This document shows positions 6,716 to 6,849 of a DNA stretch of 6,849 nt, piece after piece. The stretch covers positions 1 through 6,849 of the forward strand of contig DKKT01000048.1 of NCBI GenBank assembly GCA_002455425.1, in the 5' to 3' direction. A program made the translations under genes and the position numbers. The notes below the pieces were generated by a model. That model saw only the letters and a list, made by a program, of their open reading frames with translations. It did not search any database and had not been told where the DNA came from. Within the stretch, counting starts at the first letter, position 1. Each line of letters opens with the position of its first letter. The stretch is from Chthonomonas sp. UBA6659. GTDB lineage: Bacteria; Armatimonadota; Fimbriimonadia; Fimbriimonadales; Fimbriimonadaceae.

Positions 6716-6757
6716 CAACTGCCCCCGTCCGTCACTACTGCGCAGTTGACCACGGGG
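6716..6757. repeat. Two interleaved inverted repeats upstream of the antitoxin
   Basis: CAACTGC (6716-6722) pairs with GCAGTTG (6742-6748), and CCCCGT (6723-6728) pairs with ACGGGG (6752-6757). The order A-B-A'-B' allows a pseudoknot in RNA or two overlapping palindromic protein sites in DNA. The location, about 80-120 bases before the antitoxin ATG, is where an operator or leader structure could sit. The arms are short and GC-rich, so coincidence is possible. Confidence 0.3.
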
Positions 6758-6776
6758 TCGTTCGACGTCAGCCGCT

Positions 6777-6794
6777 CTCGACGCTGGTGTCGAG
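6777..6794 (-). terminator. Hairpin right after the acidic-tail gene
   Basis: CTCGAC and GTCGAG pair around a 6-base loop, one base beyond the stop codon of the minus-strand gene entering from the right. It could end that transcript before the toxin-antitoxin pair. The stem is only 6 bp and no T-run follows. Confidence 0.3.
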
Positions 6795-6795
6795 T

Positions 6796-6849
6796 CTAGT
6801 CGTCGTCGTCTTCCTCGCTTTCGGCAGCAGCTCCACAACCGGCAACCAT
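6796..6849 (-). CDS. 3' end of an unidentified gene with acidic C-terminus (partial)
   Basis: The last 17 codons and TAG stop of a minus-strand gene that continues beyond the right end of the window. The visible residues are MVAGCGAAAESEEDDDD; the Met at the edge need not be the start. Acidic low-complexity tails occur on many proteins, so no family can be named. The same AESEE-plus-acidic tail is encoded by the stranded copy at 4659-4700, which suggests this gene formerly ended next to the regulator and had its 3' end rebuilt by the incoming islet, changing the terminus from ...EEEDDDENR to ...EEDDDD. Confidence 0.5.
   Translation of the reverse strand: MVAGCGAAAESEEDDDD
6800..6826 (+). repeat. 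Right direct repeat (27 bases)
   Basis: The second copy of the repeat at 4669-4698, shorter by one 3-base unit in the TCG/CTT part. It lies within the coding sequence of the partial gene's acidic tail on the minus strand, the arrangement seen when an element enters the 3' end of a gene and supplies a replacement end. Confidence 0.7.

Larger units (their letters stand above)
4669..6826. mobile_element. Putative 2.1-kb inserted islet bounded by direct repeats
   Basis: The segment is bounded by direct repeats of 30 and 27 bases that lie in the last codons of a minus-strand gene. Inside are a strong promoter, a ParB-like/DGQHR-like gene and a toxin-antitoxin pair, all typical accessory cargo. 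Base composition near the left end drops (29 and 31 G or C per 60 at 4741-4860, against 40 per 60 in a sampled backbone line at 2281-2340). No integrase, transposase or terminal inverted repeat is visible, so the mechanism is unknown. The call rests on the repeats, the cargo and the interrupted 3' end together. Confidence 0.45.

Overview
The window (about 60% GC over most of its length) looks like chromosomal DNA of a Gram-negative, lipid A-making bacterium. LpxA and FabZ support the outer-membrane inference. The dense mixture of small, differently oriented transcription units, with an ArsR-type helix-turn-helix joined to a cobalamin-binding module, would fit Planctomycetota or a neighbouring lineage, but nothing seen here fixes the taxon.

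Layout, left to right. Bases 1-223 hold no gene I can support, only two hairpins downstream of the minus-strand lpxA. Bases 224-1444 (minus) are a fabZ-lpxA pair for fatty acid and lipid A synthesis; the two reading frames are in phase and only a stop codon and one further codon lie between them, with lpxA starting at TTG behind a good ribosome site. Bases 1516-2397 (plus) encode an APH-fold small-molecule phosphotransferase, convergent with an acyl-CoA dehydrogenase (2400-3521, minus). The dehydrogenase is divergent from a 322-residue regulator (3678-4646, plus) that couples an ArsR-like winged helix to a CarH-like cobalamin-binding half. The AT-richer gap of 156 bases between them is the probable control region for both.

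The most unusual part is 4669-6826. Two near-identical 27-30 base direct repeats bound a 2.1 kb islet. Both copies, read on the minus strand, encode the same acidic C-terminal peptide (AESEE followed by acidic residues) and then a stop. The right copy is the end of a gene entering from beyond the window; the left copy is a stranded 3' end facing the regulator gene. This is what insertion into the 3' end of a gene, with the end rebuilt, would leave behind. The islet contains a near-consensus sigma-70 promoter, a ParB-like/DGQHR-like protein with a DGYQR motif (a family I associate with phages and plasmids), a strong 15-bp-stem hairpin, and a ParD/ParE-type toxin-antitoxin pair. No integrase or transposase is visible, so the islet is either mobilised in trans, a remnant, or an unrecognised small cassette.

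The left two thirds therefore combine envelope lipid synthesis, lipid oxidation and a probable light- or B12-responsive regulator, while the right third is accessory DNA.
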